Shown piece after piece: positions 16,237-24,389 of a DNA stretch of 64,000 nt; within the stretch, counting starts at the first letter, position 1; each line of letters opens with the position of its first letter. This stretch comes from Oceanitalea stevensii (GTDB lineage Bacteria; Actinomycetota; Actinomycetes; Actinomycetales; Actinomycetaceae). The position numbers were made by a program, and so were the translations under genes. The notes under the pieces are model-generated. The model made no database searches, was not told the DNA's origin, and saw nothing but the letters and a program-made list of their open reading frames with translations. The DNA lies in assembly GCF_014837105.1 (NCBI RefSeq), contig NZ_JACSPO010000001.1:208334-272333 (forward strand). The letters are read 5' to 3'.

Positions 16237-17943
16237 TCAGGCGGGCTGGTGGACGCGGGGGGCGAGGAGCGTGCGGGCACGCTCGCCGAGGACGGCGCGC
16301 AGGGTGAGTGTGCCGCCGGACAGCGACGCGGAGTCGAACCCGGCCTGCGCCAGGACGCGGTGGGCGATGGCGGAGCGCACGCCCGAGGCGCACATGACGC
16401 GCACCGGGCGGCCGGCCGCGGCCTCCCGGACCTCGTCGAGGCGCCCGCGCAGCTCGGTGTGCGGGACGTGGAGGGCGCCGGGCAGCATGCCGGTCGCGAC
16501 CTCGCCCGCGCTGCGGACGTCGAGGACGAGCGAGCCGGCGAGGACGTCGTCGACGTCGCGGGCGTCCCACAGCCGCAGCGTGCCGTCCAGGACGTTCGCG
16601 CCGACCATGCCGACGAGGTTGACCGCGTCCTTGGCCTGCCCGTAGGGCGGGGAGTAGGCGAGGTCGAGGTCGATGAGGTCGGCCACCTCCGCGCGGTGGC
16701 GGATCGCGGTGGCGAGGACGTCGATGCGCTTGTCGGCGCCGTCGGTGCCCACCGCCTGCGCGCCGAGCAGGAGGCCGTCCTCCTCGCGGACGTGGACGAC
16801 GAGGTGGATCTGGTCGGCGCCGGGGAAGTAGCCGGCGTGCTGGTTCGGGTGCAGGTGGAGGGTGCGGTAGGTGATCCCGGCACCGTCGAGGGCCGCGCGG
16901 TTGGCTCCCGTCATCGCCGCCGTCAGCCCGCCGACGCGGACGATCGCCGTGCCGAGCGGCTGGGGGACCGGGCGGGCCGTGTGCGGGCGCAGGATGTGGT
17001 CGGCGACGAGGCGGCCGGCCCGGTTGGCGGGTCCGGCCAGGGCCACCGGGCGGCGCACACCCGTGACCGGGTCGGTGCTCACGGTCGCGTCACCGACGGC
17101 CCACACGCCGGGCAGGGACGTGCGGCCGTGCTCGTCGACGACGACAGCGCCGCGCTCGGTGGCCACACCGGCGCGCTCGAAGGTCGCGGTGTCGGGGCGG
17201 ACGCCGACCGACAGGACGACGAGGTCGGCCTCCAGACGGGTGCCGTCGGTGAGGACGACGACGTCGTGCTCAGCGCCGGGGACGACCTCCTGGGCGCCGG
17301 TCCCGGCGTGGACGGTGATCCCGAGCCGGCGCAGCTCCTCGGTGGCCAGCCACGCGAGCTCCGGCTCGAGCGGCGGCAGGACGTGCGGTGCGAGCTCGAC
17401 GAGCGTGGTGTCCAGGCCCTGCGCGGCGAGCGCCTCGGCGGCCTCGACGCCGATGAAGCCGGCTCCGAGGACGACGGCGCGGCAGGCGCCCCCGTCGACC
17501 TGCCTGCGCAGGGCGACGGCGTCGTCGACGGTGCGCAGGGTGCGCACGCGCGGGGAGTCGAGGCCGGGCAGCGGGGGACGGACGGCACGGGCGCCGGGGG
17601 ACAGGACGAGCGCGTCGTAGCCGATGCGCTCCTCGCCGCGGGCGGTGCGCACGACGACCTCGCGCGCGTCGGCGTCGAGCCCGACGACCTCGTGGCCGGG
17701 GCGCACGTCGAGGTCGAGAGCCGCGCGCAGCCGCTCGGGTGTCTGGACGAGGAGGTCGTCGGCCTCGGCGATCTCGCCGCCCACGTAGTAGGGCAGACCG
17801 CAGCTGGCGAAGGAGACGTGCTCCCCGCGCTCGAGGACGATGATCTCCGCGCTCTCGTCGAGCCGGCGCGCGCGGGCGGCGCAGCTCATGCCGCCGGCGA
17901 CGCCGCCCACGACGACGATCCGGGTGGGGGAGGAAGTGGTCAT
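16237..17943 (-). CDS. cdr: CoA-disulfide reductase/rhodanese fusion (CoADR-RHD)
   Basis: A 568-residue FAD- and NAD(P)H-dependent enzyme with a C-terminal rhodanese domain. Domains in order: FAD-binding GGVAGGMSCAARARRL, the single redox cysteine Cys48 in SFASCGLPYY, NAD(P) motif LGAGFIGVEAAE, a dimerisation domain with NQHAGYFPGA, and a rhodanese with catalytic loop MCASGVRSA. Such fusions reduce CoA persulfide and polysulfides. The gene heads the operon with the CstR-like repressor, 11 bases after a palindromic operator, so it is predicted to be induced by sulfane sulfur. Confidence 0.88.
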   Translation of the reverse strand: MTTSSPTRIVVVGGVAGGMSCAARARRLDESAEIIVLERGEHVSFASCGLPYYVGGEIAEADDLLVQTPERLRAALDLDVRPGHEVVGLDADAREVVVRTARGEERIGYDALVLSPGARAVRPPLPGLDSPRVRTLRTVDDAVALRRQVDGGACRAVVLGAGFIGVEAAEALAAQGLDTTLVELAPHVLPPLEPELAWLATEELRRLGITVHAGTGAQEVVPGAEHDVVVLTDGTRLEADLVVLSVGVRPDTATFERAGVATERGAVVVDEHGRTSLPGVWAVGDATVSTDPVTGVRRPVALAGPANRAGRLVADHILRPHTARPVPQPLGTAIVRVGGLTAAMTGANRAALDGAGITYRTLHLHPNQHAGYFPGADQIHLVVHVREEDGLLLGAQAVGTDGADKRIDVLATAIRHRAEVADLIDLDLAYSPPYGQAKDAVNLVGMVGANVLDGTLRLWDARDVDDVLAGSLVLDVRSAGEVATGMLPGALHVPHTELRGRLDEVREAAAGRPVRVMCASGVRSAIAHRVLAQAGFDSASLSGGTLTLRAVLGERARTLLAPRVHQPA

Positions 17944-17954
17944 GTGACGACGAT

Positions 17955-17970
17955 ATACCCCCAGGGGTAT
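17955..17970. promoter_or_regulatory. CstR/CsoR-type operator
   Basis: ATACCCC-CA-GGGGTAT is a perfect 7-bp inverted repeat with a 2-bp centre, ending 11 bases before the cdr start codon. The TACCCC/GGGGTA half sites match the known G-C-tract operators of the CsoR/CstR family. It can control cdr and perhaps the divergent carbonic anhydrase gene. Confidence 0.82.
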
Positions 17971-18172
17971 CCGGTTGTCGTCGGTGGGGCATGACGTCCG
18001 CCACGTCCCCGTCGAGCCGGCCGTGCGGCCCGAGCCGTGGGACGGGGAGGCCGGGCGGACCAGGATGCGAGACGTCCCCGCGGACGAGACCGGGCCGGTG
18101 AGGGCAGGGACGAGGATGGGCGCAGCGGCCAGGCCGGCCGCGAGACGTGCCCAGCCACCGAGAGGCCGCACC

Positions 18173-18664
18173 ATGAGCGTCACCGACGAGCTCCTCCGCA
18201 ACGCCGAGGCCTACGCCGCCGGCTTCACCAAGGGCGACCTGCCGATGCCGCCGGCGCGTCACGTCGCCGTCGTCGCCTGCATGGACGCGCGGCTCAACCC
18301 CTTCGGCCTGCTCGGGCTGGAGGAGGGTGACGCCCACGTCATCCGCAACGCCGGAGGGGTCGTCACCGAGGACGAGGTCCGCTCGCTCGTCATCAGCCAG
18401 CGGCTCCTCGGGACCCGGGAGATCATCCTCATCCACCACACCGACTGCGGCATGCTCACCTTCACCGACGACGAGCTCAAGGCCCAGATCGAGGCCGACA
18501 CGGGCATCCGCCCGCCGTGGTCGCCCGAGTCCTTCCGCGACCCCGCCGAGGACGTGCGCCAGTCCCTCGCCCGGATCGCCGCGAACCCCTTCGTCCCGCA
18601 CAAGGACCAGGTCCGCGGCTTCGTCTACTCGGTCACCGACGGGACGCTCACCGAGGTGGAGTAG
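18173..18664 (+). CDS. Beta-class carbonic anhydrase
   Basis: Interconverts CO2 and bicarbonate. The 163-residue protein resembles the short mycobacterial Rv1284 type: zinc ligands Cys36 (VACMDAR), His89 and Cys92 (IHHTDCGM), with the Asp38-Arg40 dyad. GAGAGG precedes the ATG. It is divergent from cdr across a 229-base gap that contains the CstR-type operator near its far end. Expression under the same control is possible but unproven. Confidence 0.92.
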   Translation: MSVTDELLRNAEAYAAGFTKGDLPMPPARHVAVVACMDARLNPFGLLGLEEGDAHVIRNAGGVVTEDEVRSLVISQRLLGTREIILIHHTDCGMLTFTDDELKAQIEADTGIRPPWSPESFRDPAEDVRQSLARIAANPFVPHKDQVRGFVYSVTDGTLTEVE

Positions 18665-18687
18665 AGCGACGGCGAGACCGGCAGGAC

Positions 18688-18693
18688 TAGCCT
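18688..18693 (+). promoter_or_regulatory. Leaderless -10 element for the gene at 18700
   Basis: TAGCCT ends six bases before the ATG at 18700 with no Shine-Dalgarno in between. Confidence 0.55.
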
Positions 18694-18699
18694 CTGGTC

Positions 18700-19113
18700 A
18701 TGACCCGCACGGTGGCGGAGAAGATGGGTGTGCGAGCGGGATCCCGCGCGCACGTCGTCGGGGCGCCGGAAGCGGCGCTCGCCGCACTCGACCTCCCCGA
18801 GCTCGACCACGCCCAGGGCGGCGACCTCGACTACGCCCACCTCTTCGTCACCCGCCAGGACGAGATGCGCGCGGCCTTCCCGCCGCTGCGCGACCGGCTG
18901 GCCCCGGGCGCCACGCTGTGGGTGTCGTGGCCCAAGGGTGGGCGGCTGGGCACCGACCTCACGATCAGGTCGGTCATCGCCATCGGCTACGACCTGGGCC
19001 TCGTCGAGAGCACCTGCCTGCGCGTCGACGACACGTGGTCGGCCCTGAAGTTCACCCGTCCCAAGCCCGGGAAGGCGTACGCCAACAGCTACGGCACCCT
19101 GCCCGGCGGCTGA
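18700..19113 (+). CDS. DUF3052-like protein, second copy in the window
   Basis: A 137-residue soluble protein with the segments GVRAGSRAHVVGAPEAAL, TLWVSWPKGGRLGTDLT and VDDTWSALKFTRP, the pattern of stand-alone DUF3052 proteins. No catalytic residues are known. It is distinct in sequence from the DUF3052 gene at 10910. It probably has its own leaderless promoter. Confidence 0.72.
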   Translation: MTRTVAEKMGVRAGSRAHVVGAPEAALAALDLPELDHAQGGDLDYAHLFVTRQDEMRAAFPPLRDRLAPGATLWVSWPKGGRLGTDLTIRSVIAIGYDLGLVESTCLRVDDTWSALKFTRPKPGKAYANSYGTLPGG

Positions 19114-19123
19114 GACCGCCCGC

Positions 19124-19429
19124 TCAGCCGGCCAGGCGGTCCGCCCAGCGCCGTCCGGCGTCACCGCCCCACGCGTCCCAGGCCACGCGTCCGGGGGAGG
19201 GGAAGCCGGGCGTGTTGCCGCGGAAGCCGGGGGCGTCGCGGTCGACGACGTGCCGGGCGAAGTAGGCGTGCATCTTTGCGAGGTCCTCCTCGCTCACGTC
19301 CTCACCGCGCGCGAGCTGGTAGGCGCGGCCGCGCCCGACCTCGGTGAAGCCCTTGCCCGCCCTGCCCTCCTCGATCCAGCGGACGGCCCTGGCGGCGGCC
19401 TGCTGGACGCCCTTGGGTGGGGTGGCCAC
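19124..19429 (-). CDS. Small protein with a domain also seen in phage head proteins
   Basis: A 101-residue protein. Its core, VSEEDLAKMHAYFARHVVD followed by FPSPGRVAWDAWGGDAG, matches a short helical module that I recall from the N- or C-terminal part of phage prohead-protease/capsid polypeptides and from free-standing chromosomal genes; the function is unknown. It starts three bases after the stop of the DUF2945 gene, so the two form an operon. No other phage gene is visible nearby, so it may be a domesticated module. Confidence 0.6.
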   Translation of the reverse strand: MATPPKGVQQAAARAVRWIEEGRAGKGFTEVGRGRAYQLARGEDVSEEDLAKMHAYFARHVVDRDAPGFRGNTPGFPSPGRVAWDAWGGDAGRRWADRLAG

Positions 19430-19432
19430 GGC

Positions 19433-19639
19433 TCAGCCCTCCTTCGTCAGGGCCTCGGGCCGGTGCGCGGCCCGCTTCTCGCTCTTCTCGGACTCGACGA
19501 TGTGCATCGGCTCGTCCTCGCTGGCGGTGAAGTGCTGGCCCGCCAGCTGGAAGTCCTTCGTGCGGGTGTCGACGACGACGCCGTGGGTGACCCCCTGCGG
19601 CGTGTTCCACGAGACGCGGTCGCCCTGGGACAGTGCCAT
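19433..19639 (-). CDS. DUF2945 (Tudor-like hypervirulence-associated) protein
   Basis: A 68-residue protein whose GDRVSWNTPQGVTHGVVVD beginning is characteristic of the DUF2945/HVA Tudor-like family of small beta-barrel proteins. The charged C-terminus (ESEKSEKRAAHRPEALTKEG) looks disordered. GGAGGAA stands directly before the ATG. It is the first gene of a two-gene operon with the phage-module protein. Role unknown; DNA or stress association is only suggested for the family. Confidence 0.8.
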   Translation of the reverse strand: MALSQGDRVSWNTPQGVTHGVVVDTRTKDFQLAGQHFTASEDEPMHIVESEKSEKRAAHRPEALTKEG

Positions 19640-19772
19640 GGTTCCTCCGTTCCGTCGGGGCGACCACGGTGGCACAGCGACCGGCCGCCGGCACGCCCGC
19701 GAAGGCGCGCCGGCGGGTGACGTGCCACCGTGTCCAGGCCGAGAGGTGCAACCGACACGTCAGGGAGAGCGG

Positions 19773-20609
19773 ATGAGCGAGGAACGACGCCGAGAGCTCG
19801 GCGAGAGCGACTTCCCCGTGGAGCAGGAGCTCAAGGACGCCTTCGACAAGGTGATGGACGAGGGCGCCCAGCGGTTGCACCGCACGATCCGCTCGGTCCT
19901 CATCACCGGGCTGTTCGGCGGGATGGAGGTGGGCCTGGGAGTCATGGCCTTCCTCGCCGTGCTCCACGAGACCGACAACCACCTCCTCGCCGGGCTCGCC
20001 TTCGGTGCCGGCTTCATCGCCGTGCTCCTCGCGCACAGCGAGCTGTTCACCGAGGACTTCCTCGTGCCGGTCATGGGGCTGGTGACGCGCCAGGCGAGCT
20101 TCTGGCAGCTCGTCAAGCTGTGGGTGGGGACGCTGCTGGCCAACCTCGTCGGCGGCTGGGCCTTCATGTGGATCGTCGTGCAGGCCTTCCCGCAGTGGTG
20201 GGGCACGCTCGAGGAGTCCGCCCGGCACTTCGTCGACGCGCCCTTCACGCTGCAGACCGTCTGCCTCGCGGTGCTCGGTGGCAGCACCATGACGTTGATG
20301 ACCCGCATGCAGAAGGGCACGGACTCCGACATCGTCCGGGTCGTCGCGGGCCTCACCAGCGGCTTCCTGCTCGCCGGGCTGCAGCTCTTCCACTCGATCC
20401 TGGACTCGCTGCTGATCTTCGGCGCCATCCACGCGGGGGCGGACATCGCCTTCCTCGACTGGCTCGCGTGGTTCGGCTACACCGTGGTGTTCAACGTCGT
20501 CGGCGGCATCGTCCTCGTGACCGCGCTCCGCGTCGTGAGGTCCAAGGAGCTGGTCGTCCACTTCCGCGAGCGGGCGCCGGAGGACCCGGACTCCGCACAC
20601 GAGCGCTGA
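19773..20609 (+). CDS. Formate/nitrite transporter family channel
   Basis: A 278-residue inner-membrane channel of the FNT family, which passes small monovalent anions such as formate, nitrite or hydrosulfide. Six hydrophobic segments are visible, with GGMEVGLGVMAF, HSELFTEDFLVPV and an internal repeat around GGSTMTLMTRMQKGTDSD. The first 40 residues are cytoplasmic and charged. GGGAGAG precedes the ATG. The substrate is not decided by the sequence; an HS- channel would suit the nearby sulfide genes, but that is speculation. Confidence 0.85.
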   Translation: MSEERRRELGESDFPVEQELKDAFDKVMDEGAQRLHRTIRSVLITGLFGGMEVGLGVMAFLAVLHETDNHLLAGLAFGAGFIAVLLAHSELFTEDFLVPVMGLVTRQASFWQLVKLWVGTLLANLVGGWAFMWIVVQAFPQWWGTLEESARHFVDAPFTLQTVCLAVLGGSTMTLMTRMQKGTDSDIVRVVAGLTSGFLLAGLQLFHSILDSLLIFGAIHAGADIAFLDWLAWFGYTVVFNVVGGIVLVTALRVVRSKELVVHFRERAPEDPDSAHER

Positions 20610-20670
20610 CCACGGCTGGAGCACGACGGCGCCCGACCGCCACCGGTGGCGGGTCGGGGCGCCGGGTGGC

Positions 20671-21660
20671 TCACCAGCGCGGGTGGATGGACTCCCGCAG
20701 GTCGCGGTCGTAGATCGTGCGGACCACGTCGTCGAGCTCGGCGGGCAGCTCCAGGGAGCCGGCCGCGGCGTTGGCCCGGGCCTGCTCGGGGTTGCGCGCA
20801 CCGGGGATGACGGAGGAGACGCCGTCCTGGGAGGCGGCCCAGGCGAGCGCCACCTGCGCCGTCGTCGCCTGCGGGACGAGGAGGCGGGCGACCGAGGCGA
20901 ACTCGGTGGCGGCGCGCACGCCCGTCTCGAAGTCGACGCCGGAGAAGGTCTCACCGACGTCGAAGGCCTCGCCGTGGCGGTTGAAGCTGCGGTGGTCGTT
21001 CTCCGCGAAGGTCGTCTCGGGGGTGTAGCGGCCGGACAGGAGGCCGCTGGCGAGCGGCACCCGGGCGATGATCCCGACGCCGGCCTCGCGGGCCGCCGGC
21101 AGCACCTGCTCCAGCGGCTTGAGGCGGAAGGCGTTGAGGATGATCTGGACGGTCGCGACGTTCGGGCGCGCGATCGCGGCCAGCGCCTCCTCGACCTTCT
21201 CCACGCTCACGCCGTAGGAGGCGGTGACGCCGTCCTCGACGAGCGTGTCGAGGTCGTCGAAGACGCGGTCGATGCCGTACACCGCGGTGGGCGGGCAGTG
21301 GAGCTGGACGAGGTCGAGGGTGTCGACGCCGAGGTTGCGGCGCGAGCGGTCGGTCCACGCCCGGAAGTTGTCCATCGAGTAGTTCTCGGGCTCCTGCGGC
21401 AGGCGCCGGCCCATCTTCGTCGCGACCGTGACGTCCGTGCCGGGGTTGGCGCGGCGCCACTGGGCGACGATCGACTCGCTGCGGCCGTCACCGTAGACGT
21501 CGGCCGTGTCGAAGAAGGTGACGCCGGCCTCCGCGGAGGCGTCGAGGACGGCGAGGGCGTCGGCCTCTGCGACGTCCCCCCAGTCCGCGCCGAGTTGCCA
21601 GGTGCCGAGTCCGACGGCCGAGACGGTACGGCCGGTACGGCCCAGGGTGCGCGTCTGCAT
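20671..21660 (-). CDS. Aldo/keto reductase
   Basis: A 329-residue NADPH-dependent (beta/alpha)8-barrel oxidoreductase. The tetrad is visible as Asp in FFDTADVYGDG, Tyr in DVYGDG, Lys in VATKMG and His in VQLHCPP. The C-terminal cofactor segment SSVIPGARNPEQARANA is typical. The ATG at 21660 has AAGGAG seven bases ahead; the open frame extends upstream without family similarity. Probably monocistronic; substrate unknown. Confidence 0.92.
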   Translation of the reverse strand: MQTRTLGRTGRTVSAVGLGTWQLGADWGDVAEADALAVLDASAEAGVTFFDTADVYGDGRSESIVAQWRRANPGTDVTVATKMGRRLPQEPENYSMDNFRAWTDRSRRNLGVDTLDLVQLHCPPTAVYGIDRVFDDLDTLVEDGVTASYGVSVEKVEEALAAIARPNVATVQIILNAFRLKPLEQVLPAAREAGVGIIARVPLASGLLSGRYTPETTFAENDHRSFNRHGEAFDVGETFSGVDFETGVRAATEFASVARLLVPQATTAQVALAWAASQDGVSSVIPGARNPEQARANAAAGSLELPAELDDVVRTIYDRDLRESIHPRW

Positions 21661-21808
21661 GCTTCTCCTTCGATGCGGGTGGAGGGTTGCCTCCAGGCTA
21701 CCGGCGCCCCTGCGATGTGCTCGTGGCGGCGCTGTGGTGGGATGGCGGTGTCGGCGCAGTTCCGGCGCCGCCGGCCCCCGGGCCGCCCCGTGTGCGAAGG
21801 AGAGACCC

Positions 21809-22243
21809 ATGCCCAACCCCGTGGTCAACAAGGCGAGCACCGAGTGGAAGGGCGAGCTGTTCACCGGCTCCGGCACCACCACCCTGGAGACCTCCGGCAA
21901 GGCGACCTTCGACGTCGCGTGGCAGTCCCGCGGTGAGCAGCCGGGCGGGACGACCACCCCGGAGGAGCTCATCGCCGCGGCCCACGCGACCTGCTACGCC
22001 ATGCAGTTCTCCAACATGCTCAAGGAGAACGGCACCCCGCCCACGCAGCTCAACACGAGCGCCGCGGTCACCTTCGTCGCCGGTACCGGCATCACCGGCA
22101 TCGAGCTCACCGTCCGCGGGACCGTCGAGGGCATCGACGCCGGGAGCTTCGACGAGCTCGCCCGCAAGGCCAAGGAGACCTGCCCGGTGAGCCAGGCGCT
22201 CGCCGGCACGGAGATCACCCTCGCCGACGTCCAGCTGGCCTGA
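21809..22243 (+). CDS. OsmC-family peroxiredoxin
   Basis: A 144-residue OsmC/Ohr-fold thiol peroxidase. Both catalytic cysteines are present, in AAHATCYAM and AKETCPVSQAL, at OsmC spacing. The N-terminal NKASTEWKGELFTGSGTT is family-typical. It detoxifies organic hydroperoxides. GAAGGAGAG precedes the ATG. It is divergent from the aldo/keto reductase gene. Confidence 0.92.
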   Translation: MPNPVVNKASTEWKGELFTGSGTTTLETSGKATFDVAWQSRGEQPGGTTTPEELIAAAHATCYAMQFSNMLKENGTPPTQLNTSAAVTFVAGTGITGIELTVRGTVEGIDAGSFDELARKAKETCPVSQALAGTEITLADVQLA

Positions 22244-22291
22244 CCGACACCTCACTTCCCAGCTGCGCAGCCGGAAAAGGGACGTGTGCGC

Positions 22292-22334
22292 GAGACGTTA
22301 GATTGCTCCACCTGCCGGAGCAATCTAACGTCTC
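22292..22334. terminator. Perfect 18-bp hairpin after the OsmC gene
   Basis: Arms GAGACGTTAGATTGCTCC (22292-22309) and its exact complement (22317-22334) enclose ACCTGCC. The preceding GACGTGTGCG and the arm are closely related to a second hairpin at 49363-49401. It probably terminates the OsmC transcript. Confidence 0.68.
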
Positions 22335-22458
22335 CGCGCCACGTCTCCCCGTGGCCCGTCCGCGGCGGCCGGTGGCACCGGACGGCACGTGGTGTGCCGG
22401 CGAACGGGCATGTCGCCGCGGCCCACGGCGCGTGGCGGGGGACGTCGGCGGGCACCGA

Positions 22459-22464
22459 TAGCCT
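22459..22464 (+). promoter_or_regulatory. Leaderless -10 element for the Nif3-like operon
   Basis: TAGCCT ends six bases before the ATG at 22471, with no Shine-Dalgarno. Confidence 0.55.
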
Positions 22465-22470
22465 GGGCGG

Positions 22471-23655
22471 ATGGCGAGCACCCTGACCGTGGCCGACGTC
22501 GTCGGCCTCCTCGAGCAGCGATACCCGCCGCGGACGGCGGAGGGCTGGGACGCCGTCGGGCTCGTCGCCGGTGACCCGGACGCACCGGTGCGGACGGTGA
22601 TGTTCGCCGTCGACCCCGTCCAGGCGGTGGCCGAGGAGGCGATCGCGGCCGGCGTGGACCTCCTCGTCACCCACCACCCCCTCTACCTGCGCGGGACCAC
22701 CTCGGTGGCCGCGACGACGCCGAAGGGCCGGGTGGTCCACGACCTCGTCCGCGCCGGCTGCGCGCTGTACACCGCGCACACCAACGCCGACTCCGCCGCC
22801 GGGGGAGTGGCCGACGCGCTCGCCGACCTCCTCGACCTGCGCGAGCGCCAGCCGCTCACCCCGCACGGCGGCGCTGCGCTCGACACACTCACCGTGTTCG
22901 TCCCGCGGGAGGACACCACCGCCGTGCTCGACGCGCTCGCCGCGGCCGGTGCCGGCGACATCGGCGACTACGACCGCTGCGCCTTCACCGTCGCCGGCCA
23001 GGGCACCTTCCGCCCCGGCGCGGACGCCAACCCGACGATCGGGGAGCGGGGGGAGGTCGCCGAGGTGGCCGAGGACCGCCTCGAGATGACCCTGCCGCGC
23101 GAGCGCCGCGCCGCCGTCGTCGCCGCACTGCGCGCCGCCCACCCCTACGAGGAGCCCGCCTTCTCCGTCGTCGAGCACGCCACCCACCCGGCGGGGACGG
23201 GCATCGGCCGCATCGGCACCCTGCCGACGCCGACGACGCTGCGCGCCCTGGCCGAGCGCGTCGCCGCCGTCCTGCCCGCCACCGCGCAGGGCATCCGCGT
23301 GGCCGGGGACCTCGACGCCGAGGTGAGCCGGGTCGCCGTGTGCGGCGGCTCGGGCGACTCGCTGCTCGGCACCGTGCGCTCGCTGGGCGCCGACGTCTAC
23401 CTCACCGCCGACCTGCGCCACCACCCCGCCTCCGAGGCGCTGGAGGCGGGTCCGCCGTACCTCGTCGACGCGACCCACTGGGCCAGCGAGTGGCCCTGGC
23501 TGCCCGTCGCGGCGGCCCGGCTGGAGGAGGACGCGCGCGAGAGCGGCGCGACCCTCCGCACCCACGTGAGCACGATCGTCACAGACCCGTGGACGCTGCG
23601 CCTCGGCGCCCCCGACAATGGCACCACGACCGACAACGAGGGAGTCACCCCGTGA
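22471..23655 (+). CDS. Nif3-like dinuclear metal-centre protein
   Basis: A 394-residue member of the NIF3/YqfO family with the PII-like middle insertion seen in Gram-positive forms. Metal-ligand segments include LLVTHHPLY, YTAHTNAD and the C-terminal DLRHHP and DATHWASEWP. The family was long labelled GTP cyclohydrolase I type 2, but the activity is not settled. It is the first gene of a three-gene operon; its TGA overlaps the GTG of the next gene, which indicates translational coupling. Confidence 0.9.
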   Translation: MASTLTVADVVGLLEQRYPPRTAEGWDAVGLVAGDPDAPVRTVMFAVDPVQAVAEEAIAAGVDLLVTHHPLYLRGTTSVAATTPKGRVVHDLVRAGCALYTAHTNADSAAGGVADALADLLDLRERQPLTPHGGAALDTLTVFVPREDTTAVLDALAAAGAGDIGDYDRCAFTVAGQGTFRPGADANPTIGERGEVAEVAEDRLEMTLPRERRAAVVAALRAAHPYEEPAFSVVEHATHPAGTGIGRIGTLPTPTTLRALAERVAAVLPATAQGIRVAGDLDAEVSRVAVCGGSGDSLLGTVRSLGADVYLTADLRHHPASEALEAGPPYLVDATHWASEWPWLPVAAARLEEDARESGATLRTHVSTIVTDPWTLRLGAPDNGTTTDNEGVTP

Positions 23656-24389
23656 CCACAGCCCCGGTGGCCGACCAGCGCCGACTGCTCGACATCCAGA
23701 CGCTCGACACGCGCGCCGCGAAGCTGGCCCACCAGCGCCGCAGCCTGCCCGTGCTCGAGACGATCGCCGAGCTCGAGGGCCGGCTCGAGGACCTGCGCAG
23801 CGCCCAGGTGGAGGAGCGCACCGTCGTCGGTGACATCCGCCGCGAGGTCGCCAAGGCGGAGTCCGACGTCGAGCAGGTGCGCCAGCGCGCCACCCGCCAC
23901 CAGGCGCGCCTCGACTCCGGCGCCGTCTCCGCCAAGGAGGCCCAGGCGCTGCAGTCCGAGCTCGAGCAGCTCGCCCGCCGCCAGGGCGACCTCGAGGAGA
24001 CCGAGCTGGAGGTCATGGAGCGCCTGGAGGAGGCCGAGGCCCGCCTCGCCGAGCTCGGCGAGCAGGAGGCCGCCATCGCCGCGGACATCGCCCGGCACGT
24101 CGCGGCCCGCGACGCCGAGTGGAGCACCATCGACGGCCAGCTCGAGTCGGTCGCCCGGGAGCGCGCCGCCGCCGCGGAGCGGACCGACGCCGGTCTCCTC
24201 GCCCTGTACGACCGTGTCCGGGAGCGCACCGGTGGCCTGGCGGCCGTCGCGCTCTACGGGTCGCGGACCGAGGGCACCCAGCTCGACTTCTCGCTCACCG
24301 AGCTCGACGCCATCCATGCGGCGCCCGCCGAGCAGGTCGTCCAGCACGAGGACTACGGCTACATCATCGTGAGGATGGAACCGAAGTGA
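23652..24389 (+). CDS. Coiled-coil protein with a degenerate C-terminal zinc ribbon
   Basis: A 245-residue protein of the family usually annotated as zinc-ribbon/C4-type, with a long alpha-helical coiled coil (about 10-170). The C-terminal ribbon is recognisable by alignment pattern, but the four zinc cysteines are replaced: SRTEGT stands where CxxC is expected, and HEDYGY where the second CxxC is expected. The GTG start overlaps the upstream stop (GTGA) and its own stop overlaps the RNase H gene in the same way. The coiled coil may still act as a tether; a zinc role looks lost. Confidence 0.82.
   Translation: MTTAPVADQRRLLDIQTLDTRAAKLAHQRRSLPVLETIAELEGRLEDLRSAQVEERTVVGDIRREVAKAESDVEQVRQRATRHQARLDSGAVSAKEAQALQSELEQLARRQGDLEETELEVMERLEEAEARLAELGEQEAAIAADIARHVAARDAEWSTIDGQLESVARERAAAAERTDAGLLALYDRVRERTGGLAAVALYGSRTEGTQLDFSLTELDAIHAAPAEQVVQHEDYGYIIVRMEPK

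Noticed and set aside
22292..22334. Insertion-sequence terminal repeat
   Set aside because: The arms are adjacent, 7 bases apart, with no transposase between or near them; hairpin terminator or dispersed element is simpler.
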